A stretch of DNA of 64,000 nt from assembly GCA_003451585.1 (NCBI GenBank), contig DMEU01000011.1, positions 11,758-75,757 on the forward strand, given 5' to 3'. The DNA is from Candidatus Omnitrophota bacterium (lineage in GTDB: Bacteria; Omnitrophota; Gorgyraeia; Velamenicoccales; Velamenicoccaceae). Made by a program: the position numbers and the translations under genes. The notes beneath the pieces were generated by a model that was not told the DNA's origin, searched no databases, and saw only the letters and a list, made by a program, of their open reading frames with translations. Numbering within the stretch: position 1 is the stretch's first letter; every line of letters starts with the position of its first letter. Of the stretch, positions 42,956 to 52,141 are shown piece after piece.

Positions 42956-44572
42956 ATGTTGTCTAATCTTTTTAAAAAAGATCTTGCAGGCATATATTTC
43001 AGCTCTAAGGGCATAGTCCTGGTCCAGCAGTCTTCCGGGAAGATGAAAAATCATTTAAGCCTTCCTTATCCTGTCGCGGGAGAGGAGGCCGTAAATGTCA
43101 TTTCCGACGATATTTTCGATGTCTTCAAGAACAGGGACATGGAGATGCTGGCTTTCCTGCAGAAGGCCATACGTGACAGCAGGATCGATACCTCAAATAT
43201 AGTCGTGGCGCTGCCCCCGAAGGACCTTATCATACGTTTTTTTGAAATGCCGAACATCCCGCGTTCTGAGGTATTGGCCGGTATAAATTTTGAGATGAAG
43301 AAATATATACCGTTCAAGCTCGAAGAGCTCGCCTATGATTTTCAATACCGCATCAAACATAAGGCAAATATCATAGAAGTCGTACTTTGCGGGATAAAGC
43401 AAGACCCGTTGGACAGATACGTCAACCTTTTCAAACAGTTGAATCTGGAACCTGTAGCCTTTGAGCCTGGCCTGTTCAGCCTTTTCAGGCTTTTATCTAT
43501 AAAAAGCAAACTGGCAAGCCAGCAGTCTTATGTGATCCTGGAGTTTGACCAGAAAGAGGCCAACATATTGATCGTAGAGAAAGGGTTCCCTTACTTTACC
43601 CGCGATATCAAGCTGTTGTCTTCGGCCGGTGCGATCAAATCGCAGGATGAATTCGACGCTGTCCTGTTCAGGTTGATCAATGAAGTGCGAGTCTCTTTGG
43701 ATTATTATAAGAGACAGTTCATGAAGAAGGATATTGACGAGATGCTGATCATCTCGAGCAAAAGCTTCAGCACCTGGGTCGATAATTTCAGCAAGGAATT
43801 AGGCCTGAAGGTCAATTTTATAGCTTTAGATGAATTGTTGAAGATGAAGGATGTGCATGAGGACATGCTCTCCGATGCCGGCAAGGCTTTTGGTGCCGCT
43901 TTAAAGATCGAGCGGCCTTCTCTTGTAACTTTGAATCTTTGGAAGGCTAAAGAGAAGGCAAAGGAAGCCGCTGCCCTGGGTGCGCCAGGCATGGCCGGCG
44001 TAAATATTCTGGATACAGTCGTCGCGTTTTTACAGGAATCCAGATCAGCCCTGATAAAGGGCTCTATTGTAGCCGCAGTCGTTCTTGCGGCGGCCTATGG
44101 CGCCGGATTTTCAAAAGTCTTTCCCCTTGAAAAGGAGCTCTCAGCGGCCTCTATAAAACAGCTCCCATTTTTACCCGGCGTTGACCTCTCCAGCCTCGAG
44201 AATGTGCAGGGAAGCGAACGGAATTTTATCGAGAAGGAAAGGGATTATAGGAGTTTCATACAAGATTACAGCCCCCTGTATAAGAAGTTAGAGCTTTTAC
44301 CGCGCCTTCTGCCTAGAGGTGTGTGGATAGAGCGATTGGCATTTACGGATAGGCCGCTTTCTCTGCGGCTTAGCTGTTATTCTTATTCTGCGGATGACCG
44401 AGAAATGTCCGAAAACATCAATAATTTTGTCGTGCAGTTGAAGCAAAATAAGGAATTATCGGATGCTTTTCCAATGATCGACCAGAAGTCGTATCGCGAG
44501 ACGAGCAGGGACAATATCTATTATATACAATTTGACGTTCAATTCGAAAAACCGCAAGCAGCTGGCAGGTAA
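42956..44572 (+). CDS. PilM-PilN fusion, type IV pilus inner-membrane assembly protein
   Basis: 538 residues. The first 340 are PilM-like (actin-like ATPase fold: GIYFSSKGIVLVQQ, then VVALPPKDLIIRFFEMPNIP, and YVILEFDQKEANILIVEKG). After an Ala/Gly linker a membrane helix (about 362-382) leads to a PilN-like periplasmic coiled region (ERNFIEKERDYRSF, LLPRGVWIERL). In most bacteria PilM and PilN are separate; a fusion fixes their stoichiometry. A PilO-like gene follows after 14 bases and completes the alignment complex with PilP. Confidence 0.82.
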   Translation: MLSNLFKKDLAGIYFSSKGIVLVQQSSGKMKNHLSLPYPVAGEEAVNVISDDIFDVFKNRDMEMLAFLQKAIRDSRIDTSNIVVALPPKDLIIRFFEMPNIPRSEVLAGINFEMKKYIPFKLEELAYDFQYRIKHKANIIEVVLCGIKQDPLDRYVNLFKQLNLEPVAFEPGLFSLFRLLSIKSKLASQQSYVILEFDQKEANILIVEKGFPYFTRDIKLLSSAGAIKSQDEFDAVLFRLINEVRVSLDYYKRQFMKKDIDEMLIISSKSFSTWVDNFSKELGLKVNFIALDELLKMKDVHEDMLSDAGKAFGAALKIERPSLVTLNLWKAKEKAKEAAALGAPGMAGVNILDTVVAFLQESRSALIKGSIVAAVVLAAAYGAGFSKVFPLEKELSAASIKQLPFLPGVDLSSLENVQGSERNFIEKERDYRSFIQDYSPLYKKLELLPRLLPRGVWIERLAFTDRPLSLRLSCYSYSADDREMSENINNFVVQLKQNKELSDAFPMIDQKSYRETSRDNIYYIQFDVQFEKPQAAGR

Positions 44573-44586
44573 TCGGCGAAGGACAT

Positions 44587-45114
44587 ATGGGCAATAATAA
44601 TCTCGATGTGATTTTGAAAAAGAAGGAGAATATCGTACTGGTGGTCATGGTCCTTATCTCACTGTGGTTTGCAAAGGGCATATACAGCGGGCAGTCCATG
44701 CGTTATGAAGAGATGCTCAGGCAGATCGAGACGGAGAAGGAGAAGGGCGTAACATTAGACCGCATCCTTGTTTTCAACGAAAAAATCAAGAAGGCAAAAG
44801 AAAAGAGCTGGGACACGTTGGATACCAATGCCATTATCGATAAGATCTATAAAGAGGGTATCGAATCAGAGATCAAGATCAGGAATATCTCTCCCGGCGG
44901 CAGGGTTGAAGAGAAGAATTATGTCCTTATTTCGTTTGGCATCGAGTCGGAAGCGACGTATAAGCAGTTTATAAGGTTTATAAAGAGATTGGAGATTTAT
45001 CCAATGCTGGTGAGGGTAAAGACATTCAATATTGAGCCCATGGATGAGACTGGTAGGAGTGTAGACCCCATATTGAGGGGAAGCATTGCGTTGGATGCCG
45101 TTTATTTAAAGTAG
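44587..45114 (+). CDS. pilO: PilO-like type IV pilus assembly protein
   Basis: 175 residues. One membrane helix (about 16-34) is followed by a coiled coil (about 38-75) and an alpha/beta domain (EEKNYVLISFGIESEATYKQFIRFIKRLE), the standard PilO layout. Sequence conservation of PilO is low, so the call rests on layout and on the position between the PilM/N fusion and the PilP-like gene. It forms the inner-membrane ring with PilN. Confidence 0.75.
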   Translation: MGNNNLDVILKKKENIVLVVMVLISLWFAKGIYSGQSMRYEEMLRQIETEKEKGVTLDRILVFNEKIKKAKEKSWDTLDTNAIIDKIYKEGIESEIKIRNISPGGRVEEKNYVLISFGIESEATYKQFIRFIKRLEIYPMLVRVKTFNIEPMDETGRSVDPILRGSIALDAVYLK

Positions 45115-45118
45115 GCGT

Positions 45119-45622
45119 ATGCTAAATTTCGCAAATATTCTAAAAAAAATAATTTTTTTGTGTTTTCTTATTTTTATAACTAGCTTGGCTGTGGCTGAAG
45201 ATGCCAGCGTAACGCTTCCAGGAGACGGTAAGGCCGTTGCAGAAGCACCTGTTACGGAGGCTCGGGAGGAGGCACAGGATGAAGACAGAATGGATTTCAG
45301 GGATCCTTTTAAGACTTGGCTGCCTTCAAAAAAAGACAGGGATGTTGTTATTGACAGGTTTGAAGATGGATATGGCGAACCTGCCGGAGATCAAGGCGGA
45401 GAAGAATTTGATTATTCCGGCCTGGATGTTACCGGTATAGTTTGGGGGGAGGCAATGCCAAAAGCTATAATCAATGATGAGGTGTACGGCATAGGAGACC
45501 AGGTGAACGAGGCCACCATAATGAATATTAATAAAGACGGGATCCTGCTAAAATTCAAAGATAAGGAGTATCTGATGAAGAGAGGAAAAGAGAATATTTC
45601 AGAAAAAGGAGGGGGAATATGA
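45119..45622 (+). CDS. pilP: PilP-like type IV pilus assembly protein
   Basis: 167 residues with an N-terminal signal or anchor (about 8-26, ending VAEDAS), an acidic low-complexity linker, DPFKTWLPS near 62 (the RDPF-type motif of PilP) and a small beta domain (LDVTGIVWGEAMPKAIINDEVYGIGDQV in part). In the family this domain bridges PilO and the secretin. It overlaps the secretin gene by four bases, consistent with coupled synthesis. Confidence 0.75.
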   Translation: MLNFANILKKIIFLCFLIFITSLAVAEDASVTLPGDGKAVAEAPVTEAREEAQDEDRMDFRDPFKTWLPSKKDRDVVIDRFEDGYGEPAGDQGGEEFDYSGLDVTGIVWGEAMPKAIINDEVYGIGDQVNEATIMNINKDGILLKFKDKEYLMKRGKENISEKGGGI

Positions 45623-47133
45623 AGCTTGTTCCTTTTCGTCTAAAAAGAGGTGTTTTTCCTGTTGCTGGTTTTTTAGCGGCCTATCTTCTTTTCATATCCG
45701 TGATATCGGCTTATGATTTTGGTATTAGCGCCGATGACCTGATATCAAAAGAGGCATACAGGAAGATCTCCATGGATTTTAAGGATGCCAGCCTGAAAAA
45801 TGTTCTAAAGATCTTCTCCGAACAGGCCGGATTGAATTTTATCGCATCCCAGACTGTCCTGGACAGGACCCTGACATTGTATCTTGACGGCGTTCCTTTG
45901 CAGGAGGCCCTGAAAAAGATCATGTCGGCGAATAACCTTAAATACGAATTGGAGGCGGGGGGCAGAGTTTTTATCGTTAAAGAATCCGGAAGGCCGGATG
46001 TCGACCTTGTTACTAAGATCTACCGCTTGAAATATGCACGTTTAAAGTCATCCAGGCTGGAATCCGCCATCGCAAGCGGCGCAGGCGAGGGCGGGGCGGC
46101 AGGAGGTGGGGCCGACCAGTCGGGAGGGAATATCGAAGACGCCGTCAAGGGCGTTATGAGCAGCGCAAGCGGCGCAAATTTTGCCCAGGATGCCCGGACG
46201 AACAGCCTTATTATCACAGATGTACCGGAAAGTTTCGAGGTAATAGAAAAGGTTATCTCCCTGCTCGATCTTCCTGCTCCTCAAGTAATGATAGAGGTTG
46301 AAATACTGGATGTCTCAAAAAAGAGCATTGATGATATGGGCGTTACTTTTGCCAGCGATGGGTCTTTGATGTCTTTGGCCGGTTCTTCGGCTGATACCAG
46401 GTTCCCTAATTTTTTTGCCGATGGCAAGACCCTTGATCCCCCGACTTTTACATACGGAACACTCAGTGCGGCTGTTTTTCAGGCTACACTGAATTTATTA
46501 AGGACTGACACAAAGACCAGGTTTTTGGCAAGGCCGAGGATCCTGACCATGAGCAATGAAACGGCTGATATTAAGATAGAGACAGACGAGGCCATAGGCA
46601 AAACAAAAGAGACAAGCGGAGAAGGCTCGGCCTCCAGCTCTACAGAGAAGGCGGAACGCGCCCCTACGGGGGTCAGCTTGAAGGTGACTCCCCAGGTAGA
46701 TCTTTCTGGCGGGAACGTCACTATGTTCATTGTGCCATCTGTTTCTCAAGCCAAGTTTTCTACCATAACTGTTAACGGCGAGGCTGTGAAGGATGTTGAA
46801 AAACGCTCTTCCCAGACGACTTTGATGGTGAAAAACGGCGAAACCATCGTGGTTGGCGGGCTTATAAGGACGAATGACGAAACTACGGTCAACAAGATAC
46901 CTGTTCTTGGAGACATTCCGATAATCGGGGCCTTGTTTAGGCATAAAGATAAGACTGTAGAAGAGAGAGAATTGATAGTCTTTATAACCCCCCATATAAT
47001 AGGGGGCAATGATGCCGTTGCCTTGGCAAGGGCTGACATACCTTCAATGCCTCTGGCCCCTTTTCGCGAGCAGTCATCGCTTATCGCCAGGAAGGAACAG
47101 ATTGACAATATGTTGGAACGATGGGAAAATTAA
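45619..47133 (+). CDS. pilQ: PilQ/GspD-family secretin
   Basis: 504 residues, the outer-membrane pore for pili. A signal peptide (about 12-33) is followed by an STN/N0 domain (FKDASLKNVLKIFSEQAG), an N1/KH-type domain (about 130-210, IYRLKYARLKSSRLE and NSLIITDVPE) interrupted by a Gly-rich insertion near 155-170, and the secretin barrel (about 225-460). That region includes TDDP-like MSNETADI and the signature VPVLGDIPIIGALFR, here KIPVLGDIPIIGALFR. It is shorter than classical PilQ because the AMIN domains are absent. The call of T4P rather than type II secretion rests on the pilMNOP genes beside it. Confidence 0.88.
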   Translation: MKLVPFRLKRGVFPVAGFLAAYLLFISVISAYDFGISADDLISKEAYRKISMDFKDASLKNVLKIFSEQAGLNFIASQTVLDRTLTLYLDGVPLQEALKKIMSANNLKYELEAGGRVFIVKESGRPDVDLVTKIYRLKYARLKSSRLESAIASGAGEGGAAGGGADQSGGNIEDAVKGVMSSASGANFAQDARTNSLIITDVPESFEVIEKVISLLDLPAPQVMIEVEILDVSKKSIDDMGVTFASDGSLMSLAGSSADTRFPNFFADGKTLDPPTFTYGTLSAAVFQATLNLLRTDTKTRFLARPRILTMSNETADIKIETDEAIGKTKETSGEGSASSSTEKAERAPTGVSLKVTPQVDLSGGNVTMFIVPSVSQAKFSTITVNGEAVKDVEKRSSQTTLMVKNGETIVVGGLIRTNDETTVNKIPVLGDIPIIGALFRHKDKTVEERELIVFITPHIIGGNDAVALARADIPSMPLAPFREQSSLIARKEQIDNMLERWEN

Positions 47134-47167
47134 CGGCAAACAAGAACTTTAATGTCTTGAGTATATT

Positions 47168-48880
47168 ATGGCGCGCCCATATTTAAAATTAGGCGAGATA
47201 TTGATCAAAGAAGGCATCATCAGCCAGGCCCAGCTGGACGATGTAATAAAAGTCCAGGCTAAAGAGGGCGGCCGTCTTGGCGAGATACTTCTTAAAATGG
47301 GTGTTGCCACCGAAGAAGACCTTGTCGTAGCGCTTGGGAAACAGCTCAACCTGCCGTATGTATCGATGGGCGCCGGATTGATCAAGCCGGCCACCGACCA
47401 GAACTTAGACCACGTAGTCTCCAAAGAATTCGCCATAAAAAATCTTGTCCTTCCTTTGTCAAAGACCATGAACTCTTTGACATGCGCGATTACTGACCCC
47501 CTCGATGTAATTCTTATCGATAACTTAAGGAAGATGACCAATTGTGAGATAAATCCTGTAATTGCCACTAAGACCGAGATACTTAAGGCCATAGATGAGT
47601 TTTACGGAAAGAGGGATATTCTAAAAGCCGCGGTAAAAGAATCCTATCAAACCACGGATGAATTCGGTCCTGCACTGGAAATAGAGGCGGAAGAATTAAG
47701 TATCGACCGCTTGATCGCGCGCGCGGAAGAAGCACCTGTAGTAAAGCTGGTAGATCTGGTAATAAAACAGGCCATAGACGAGAGGGCTTCAGATATTCAT
47801 ATTGAACCGTTTAAGGACAAGATCGGCCTTCGGTATAGAATAGACGGCGCCCTCCATGAGATACCTCCTCCGGCAAAACACCTGCACCTGCCTATAATAT
47901 CGAGAATAAAGATCCTATCCAAGATGGATATAGCCGAAAAGCGCCTGCCTCAAGACGGCGGTTTTACCGTGCGCATTGAAGGCCGGAATATAGATCTGCG
48001 TGTTTCAGTCATGCCTACGATCTACGGGGAAAAGATCGTTATGAGGATCTTGGATAAAAGCGGCGTAGGCCTGGACCTGGCGCAAATGGGTTTCCTGCCG
48101 CAGCAATTGGAGTTGTTCCGCAAGGCCATCCGCATGCCTTACGGCCTTATTTTTCTTACAGGGCCTACGGGAAGCGGTAAGTCCACGAGCCTTTACGCCG
48201 CTTTAGCCGAGATCAAGAGCCCGACAAAAAATATCGTTACCGTTGAAGATCCCGTGGAGTATCACATGGAAGGTATAAATCAGGTCCAGATAAAGCCGGA
48301 AATAGGCCTGACATTTGCTTCGGCCTTAAGGGCATTCTTAAGACAGGACCCGGATATAATGATGGTCGGAGAGGTTAGAGATCTGGAAACTGCGCAGATC
48401 TGCGTGCGTTCGGCCTTGACCGGGCATTTGGTCTTAAGTACTTTGCATACGAATGACGCGTCGTCGGCTGTCACGCGTTTGATAGATATCGGGGTAGAGG
48501 CGTATCTCTTGATGCCGTCTTTAGTCTTGATAGTCGCGCAGCGCCTGGTGCGTAAGTTGTGCTCCGAATGCAAAGAGGCATACGAGCCTATGCAGGAAGA
48601 GAGGGACAGGTTTGACCTTGGACAGGATCTTATTTACCGCGCCAAGGGATGCGACAAATGCAATCATATAGGTTATCGGGGAAGGGCCTGTATAGGCGAG
48701 GTCTTGTTTGTCGACGATGAAATAAGGCAGTATATAGTCCCAGGCATAAACGCTCCGAAATTGAAGAAGGTCGCCGTTGAGCGTGGCATGATGACACTTT
48801 ATGAAAGTGGATTGAAAAAGGTCAGGGATGGCACAACATCTTTGGAAGAGGCATTGAGCGCGACCATCGGAGTTGAATAA
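47168..48880 (+). CDS. pilB: Type IV pilus assembly ATPase PilB (GspE family)
   Basis: 570 residues, the cytoplasmic motor for pilus extension. The N-terminal GspE_N domain (residues 1-150) is followed by the ATPase: Walker A GPTGSGKSTS near 332, the Asp box, Walker B DPDIMMVGEVRD near 395, the His box, and the tetracysteine zinc site CSECKEAY near 460 with CDKCNHIGYRG near 495. No pilT retraction ATPase is in the window. The start has no clear ribosome binding site (ATTATG). The pilC start codon overlaps its stop. Confidence 0.93.
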   Translation: MARPYLKLGEILIKEGIISQAQLDDVIKVQAKEGGRLGEILLKMGVATEEDLVVALGKQLNLPYVSMGAGLIKPATDQNLDHVVSKEFAIKNLVLPLSKTMNSLTCAITDPLDVILIDNLRKMTNCEINPVIATKTEILKAIDEFYGKRDILKAAVKESYQTTDEFGPALEIEAEELSIDRLIARAEEAPVVKLVDLVIKQAIDERASDIHIEPFKDKIGLRYRIDGALHEIPPPAKHLHLPIISRIKILSKMDIAEKRLPQDGGFTVRIEGRNIDLRVSVMPTIYGEKIVMRILDKSGVGLDLAQMGFLPQQLELFRKAIRMPYGLIFLTGPTGSGKSTSLYAALAEIKSPTKNIVTVEDPVEYHMEGINQVQIKPEIGLTFASALRAFLRQDPDIMMVGEVRDLETAQICVRSALTGHLVLSTLHTNDASSAVTRLIDIGVEAYLLMPSLVLIVAQRLVRKLCSECKEAYEPMQEERDRFDLGQDLIYRAKGCDKCNHIGYRGRACIGEVLFVDDEIRQYIVPGINAPKLKKVAVERGMMTLYESGLKKVRDGTTSLEEALSATIGVE

Positions 48881-50124
48881 TGCCGAAATATTCGTATATC
48901 GGACGTAAGTTGAGCGGTGAAAAGGAGACCGGTATCATAGAAGGGCCCGGACAGGACGATGTCGTAGCCCAGCTTCAGAAGAAGGGGCTTATCGTTACAT
49001 CGATCATCCCTTTCGATCTGGGCAAAAAAGAGATGATGCCGGCAAAAGAAGGAAAGGCAGCAAAGAGCCAGTTCACCCACAATGGTATAAATGCAGGCGA
49101 CCTGGTCCTTTTCGCGCGCCAGCTTTCGATGCTTTTGGGGTCAGGCATAAGCTTGTTGAGGTCTCTTGACGTCATATCAAAACAGGTTGATAGTAAAAAA
49201 CTCTTCAATATTATCGCCCAGGTGCGGTTGGATATGGAAGGCGGCAGGACGCTGCGTGATTCGATAGCAAAATTCCCGGAGGTCTTTTCGCCCTTATGGG
49301 TAAATCTCATAGAGACCGGTGAGGCGAGCGGTAACCTCCCCATGGTCTTAGATAAGCTCGCGTATTATCTTGAAGAAGCGGAAAATTTCAAACGAAAGAT
49401 CATCTCGGCGATGATGTATCCGGGTATATTGTGTTTTATCTCGGTATCGGCAGTCCTCTTTTTCATAATGAAGATCATCCCTACATTTTCGAAAATACTG
49501 GATTCTTTCGGCGTTGAATTACCGATGGCTACGAAGATATTGATAATGTTGAGCGAGGCGTTGACAAAAAGGTTCCTGTGGATCGTAGCAGGGGTTGCCG
49601 GCTTGGTCTTTGCGTACAAAAAAATGAGCAAGGTGTCGAAATTCAACAGGATCATCGAAGACGCGCGTTTTAAAATACCTATCGCCGGCGAATTTTTCAG
49701 GTATATGCTGATTGAACGTTTTGCCACCACGATGTCCATATTGATCGAAAGCGGCGTGCCTATCCTTTATGCGTTAGAGATCTCTGAGCGCAGCGCGGGC
49801 TCCATGAAGATGTCTGAGACCATACAGTTCATCAAAAGGAGCGTCAAGGAAGGGCGCAGTATGGCCGCGCCCATGGAAAAAAGCGATATATTCACCCCTA
49901 TGGTGGTGCAGATGGTGGCAATAGGCGAAGAGATCGGTGAATTGTCTAATATGTTAAAAAGGATCGCGAAGTTCTATCAGGAGTATCTGGAGACCTTTGT
50001 ATCGCGCCTTGCCTCTATTTTCGAACCTTTGATGATAGTCTTTATGGGTATTATTATAGGAGGGATGGTCATAGCTATATTTTTGCCGATATTTAATATG
50101 GCGGCCATGAAGACATCCGGTTAG
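48880..50124 (+). CDS. pilC: Type IV pilus inner-membrane platform protein PilC
   Basis: 414 residues of the GspF/PilC family. Two tandem GspF domains are visible: LVLFARQLSMLLGSGISLLRS near 75 and LIERFATTMSILIESGVPIL near 275. Each carries conserved Gly/Glu (SGNLP and IGELSNML) motifs and is followed by membrane helices near 170-195, 220-240 and 380-405. It anchors the pilus base and contacts PilB. It ends the machinery part of the operon; the pilin gene downstream has its own promoter. Confidence 0.94.
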   Translation: MPKYSYIGRKLSGEKETGIIEGPGQDDVVAQLQKKGLIVTSIIPFDLGKKEMMPAKEGKAAKSQFTHNGINAGDLVLFARQLSMLLGSGISLLRSLDVISKQVDSKKLFNIIAQVRLDMEGGRTLRDSIAKFPEVFSPLWVNLIETGEASGNLPMVLDKLAYYLEEAENFKRKIISAMMYPGILCFISVSAVLFFIMKIIPTFSKILDSFGVELPMATKILIMLSEALTKRFLWIVAGVAGLVFAYKKMSKVSKFNRIIEDARFKIPIAGEFFRYMLIERFATTMSILIESGVPILYALEISERSAGSMKMSETIQFIKRSVKEGRSMAAPMEKSDIFTPMVVQMVAIGEEIGELSNMLKRIAKFYQEYLETFVSRLASIFEPLMIVFMGIIIGGMVIAIFLPIFNMAAMKTSG

Positions 50125-50153
50125 TTGACTTAACTAATGTAATATGATATATT
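50125..50153 (+). promoter_or_regulatory. Promoter of the major prepilin gene
   Basis: TTGACT at 50125-50130, a 17-bp spacer and TATATT at 50148-50153 match consensus 5/6 and 5/6. It starts one base after the pilC stop. The resulting leader is about 90 bases, AT-rich, and contains an extra AAAGGAGGTGGTG sequence at about 50160 that has no long reading frame behind it. Confidence 0.65.
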
Positions 50154-50252
50154 TATAATAAAGGAGGTGGTGTTTTAATTATTGAGGCATCATATTAAAA
50201 TATATAAATAAGAGTAAGAAAAAATAAAACAACCAATAATAAGGAGGGGGAA

Positions 50253-50657
50253 ATGAGAAATAAGAAAGGTTTCACGCTGCTTGAACTTATTATCGTGGTA
50301 ATCGTAATAGGTATCTTAGCTTCCATCGCTCTGCCTAGGTATTTGAAGATCGCGGAAAAAGGCAGGGTCGCGGAAGGTAAGTCCCTTTTGGGCGCCATCA
50401 GGAGCGCGCAGATGAGGTATTCCGCAGAAAAAGGCGCGTTCGCAACTACTACAGGTGACTTGGATTTGAACATGCAGACGGCAAGGTATTTTACCATGTC
50501 AGTTCCTAGCTCTGGCGGTTCAGTATCTGTTGAGACGACCGTTGTTGCAACAGCCACAAGAAACACCGTTGATAACCCTTCGCCGGGATGTATATATAAT
50601 ATCACCCAGGCAGGTGTTATGTCGAACAACACAGCCGCTTGCGGAGGCTTTTTATAA
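50253..50657 (+). CDS. Type IV prepilin, probable major pilin
   Basis: 134 residues. The class III signal MRNKKG is cut before FTLLELIIVVIVIGILASIALPRY (read in two parts: FTLLE and the hydrophobic spine), with the essential Glu at +5. The globular domain is short and Thr/Ser rich, with Cys near 110 and near 130 (CIYNITQ and AACGG) that could form the D-loop disulfide. A strong AAGGAGGGGG ribosome binding site, its own promoter and a downstream hairpin make it the likely major subunit. No prepilin peptidase gene is in the window. Confidence 0.92.
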   Translation: MRNKKGFTLLELIIVVIVIGILASIALPRYLKIAEKGRVAEGKSLLGAIRSAQMRYSAEKGAFATTTGDLDLNMQTARYFTMSVPSSGGSVSVETTVVATATRNTVDNPSPGCIYNITQAGVMSNNTAACGGFL

Positions 50658-50676
50658 TTTTTCGCAAGAATACTAT

Positions 50677-50727
50677 TGCCCTGGCAAGCGCCTTTTGAAT
50701 ACATTCAGGTTTTTGCCAGGGCATTTT
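50677..50727 (+). terminator. Attenuator-like hairpin after the major prepilin
   Basis: TGCCCTGGCAA at 50677-50687 and TTGCCAGGGCA at 50713-50723 form a perfect 11-bp stem, with a smaller TGAAT/ATTCA stem in the loop, followed by TTTT. It lies between the pilin and the radical SAM gene and probably reduces read-through so the pilin is made in excess. Confidence 0.72.
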
Positions 50728-50744
50728 GGTTTGTGTAGAATCTT

Positions 50745-51740
50745 ATGATAAGGTTAGCATGCGTCTTGACGACTGAATGCAATTTGAGGTGCTTGCATTG
50801 TTTAAGGGACAATGCAGCAGCGAGTCATTTGCCGCTTGAGATCGTAAGCAAGGCTGTGGCAGGGGCAAAAAAATTTGATCTAGAGTATGTTCATTTGACC
50901 GGCGGAGAGCCTTTTCTGTATCATCATTTGCCGGAACTTTTTGAATTACTCAAACAGAGTAATGTCCAGGCGACTTTTTCATCTAATGGCCTGCTCTTTG
51001 AAAAAAGATCCGAACTGATAACTAAATATAAAAAAGTCATCAGATTCATTAATATAAGCCTTGACGGTCCTTGTGCGGATATCCATGATGCCACCAGAGG
51101 AAAAGGGGCTTTTGGCGCGCTCATGGAGTCTTTTAAATTTTCAAGAGCGCATAAACTCCCTTTTGGCGTTACCTGTTGTTTAAACAGGTTCAATCTCAGC
51201 CACGCGCCGGACATCGTCAAATTCGCCAGGCGGCAAGGCGCTAAACACATTAATTTTTCTACCGTCCTGCCCTGCAGGAATGCCGAAGAGAACGGCCTTG
51301 TCTTAGATGAGGCCCAGAGGAAAAAGGCGTATGGTGAATTGCGACGTCTAGCCTATGTCTCTTCCATGGATTTTTTCAGGTTATTTTATGTGCCTGTCTT
51401 TATAAGCGAGCCCGTGTACGCTTCAAGCAATATAGTCATGTGCGCCAATCAGTCGTTGCGTACGGTGACTGTCGATGTGGATGGAAGCCTGCACTTTTGT
51501 TGTTTTCTTACTGTTTATGACGTGGACAAGGAAGTTGAAAAAGGGTTGAAGGTAGCAAATCTTTGCGATGTTGATTTTGAAGAAGGGCTTAAATGTTTCG
51601 CGGATATGATACATAGTTTTATCCGCGGGCGGATGGATGATTATCAAGGCGGTTCTTTTGATAAACAGGGTATGGATTTTAACAGCTGTTTTTATTGCAA
51701 TAAAAAATTGGGCATAGCCTTAAAGGTAGGGCCGTTATGA
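50745..51740 (+). CDS. Radical SAM protein embedded in the pilin cluster
   Basis: 331 residues. The N-terminal TTECNLRCLHCLRDN carries the CxxxCxxC [4Fe-4S] site, followed by HLTGGEPFLY and FSSNGLL and ISLDGPCADIHDATRGKGAF, the pattern of PqqE/AlbA-type peptide-modifying enzymes. Cys residues near 248-249, 275 and 319-322 (SCFYC) could bind a second SPASM/twitch-like cluster. Its stop overlaps the ATG of the next prepilin (ATGA), so the two are made together. Peptide modification of a pilin is the natural guess; this is inference. Confidence 0.85.
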   Translation: MIRLACVLTTECNLRCLHCLRDNAAASHLPLEIVSKAVAGAKKFDLEYVHLTGGEPFLYHHLPELFELLKQSNVQATFSSNGLLFEKRSELITKYKKVIRFINISLDGPCADIHDATRGKGAFGALMESFKFSRAHKLPFGVTCCLNRFNLSHAPDIVKFARRQGAKHINFSTVLPCRNAEENGLVLDEAQRKKAYGELRRLAYVSSMDFFRLFYVPVFISEPVYASSNIVMCANQSLRTVTVDVDGSLHFCCFLTVYDVDKEVEKGLKVANLCDVDFEEGLKCFADMIHSFIRGRMDDYQGGSFDKQGMDFNSCFYCNKKLGIALKVGPL

Positions 51741-52135
51741 ACAAAAAGGGTTTTTCTCTGATCGAGGTCATAGTGGTCGTGATCATCATTGGCATCCTGG
51801 CAAGGATAAGCATACCTCGTTATATCCGCCTGGTCGAGAAAGGCAGGTCAGCGGAGGCGCGTAATATTTTAGGGCATATACGTTCGGCACAAATGGCTTA
51901 TCAGCTTGAGAATGGTTATTATACCAATACCCTTGGTAATTTACAGGTTGCGGCACCTACGGCTTGTAACGCGACTTTTTATTTTAGTTACGCGTTGGCG
52001 AACGGCAGCGGGACTTTTACGGCTACAGCAAACAGGTGTACTGGGGGTGCAGGGAAATCACCCACTGGTTCGGCAGCATTCAGCTTATCTATTAACCAGG
52101 GCGGGACGCTAAGCGGTACGGCCGGTTATCTGTGA
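51737..52135 (+). CDS. Type IV prepilin-like protein, coupled to radical SAM gene
   Basis: 132 residues. The signal MNKKG is cut before FSLIEVIVVVIIIGILARISIPRY-type spine (Glu at +5). An Arg in the spine (ILARIS) is unusual. The helix end RSAEARNILGHIRSAQMAYQLENGYYT closely parallels the major prepilin (AEGKSLLGAIRSAQMRY). Cys near 76 and near 97 could form a disulfide. The start overlaps the radical SAM gene, which makes this the first candidate substrate of that enzyme. Confidence 0.88.
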   Translation: MNKKGFSLIEVIVVVIIIGILARISIPRYIRLVEKGRSAEARNILGHIRSAQMAYQLENGYYTNTLGNLQVAAPTACNATFYFSYALANGSGTFTATANRCTGGAGKSPTGSAAFSLSINQGGTLSGTAGYL

Positions 52136-52141
52136 GGTTTC

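Noticed and set aside
50155..50180. Leader peptide gene in the pilin 5' region
   Set aside because: AAAGGAGGTGGTG resembles a ribosome binding site with GTG codons but the frame closes after two or three codons.
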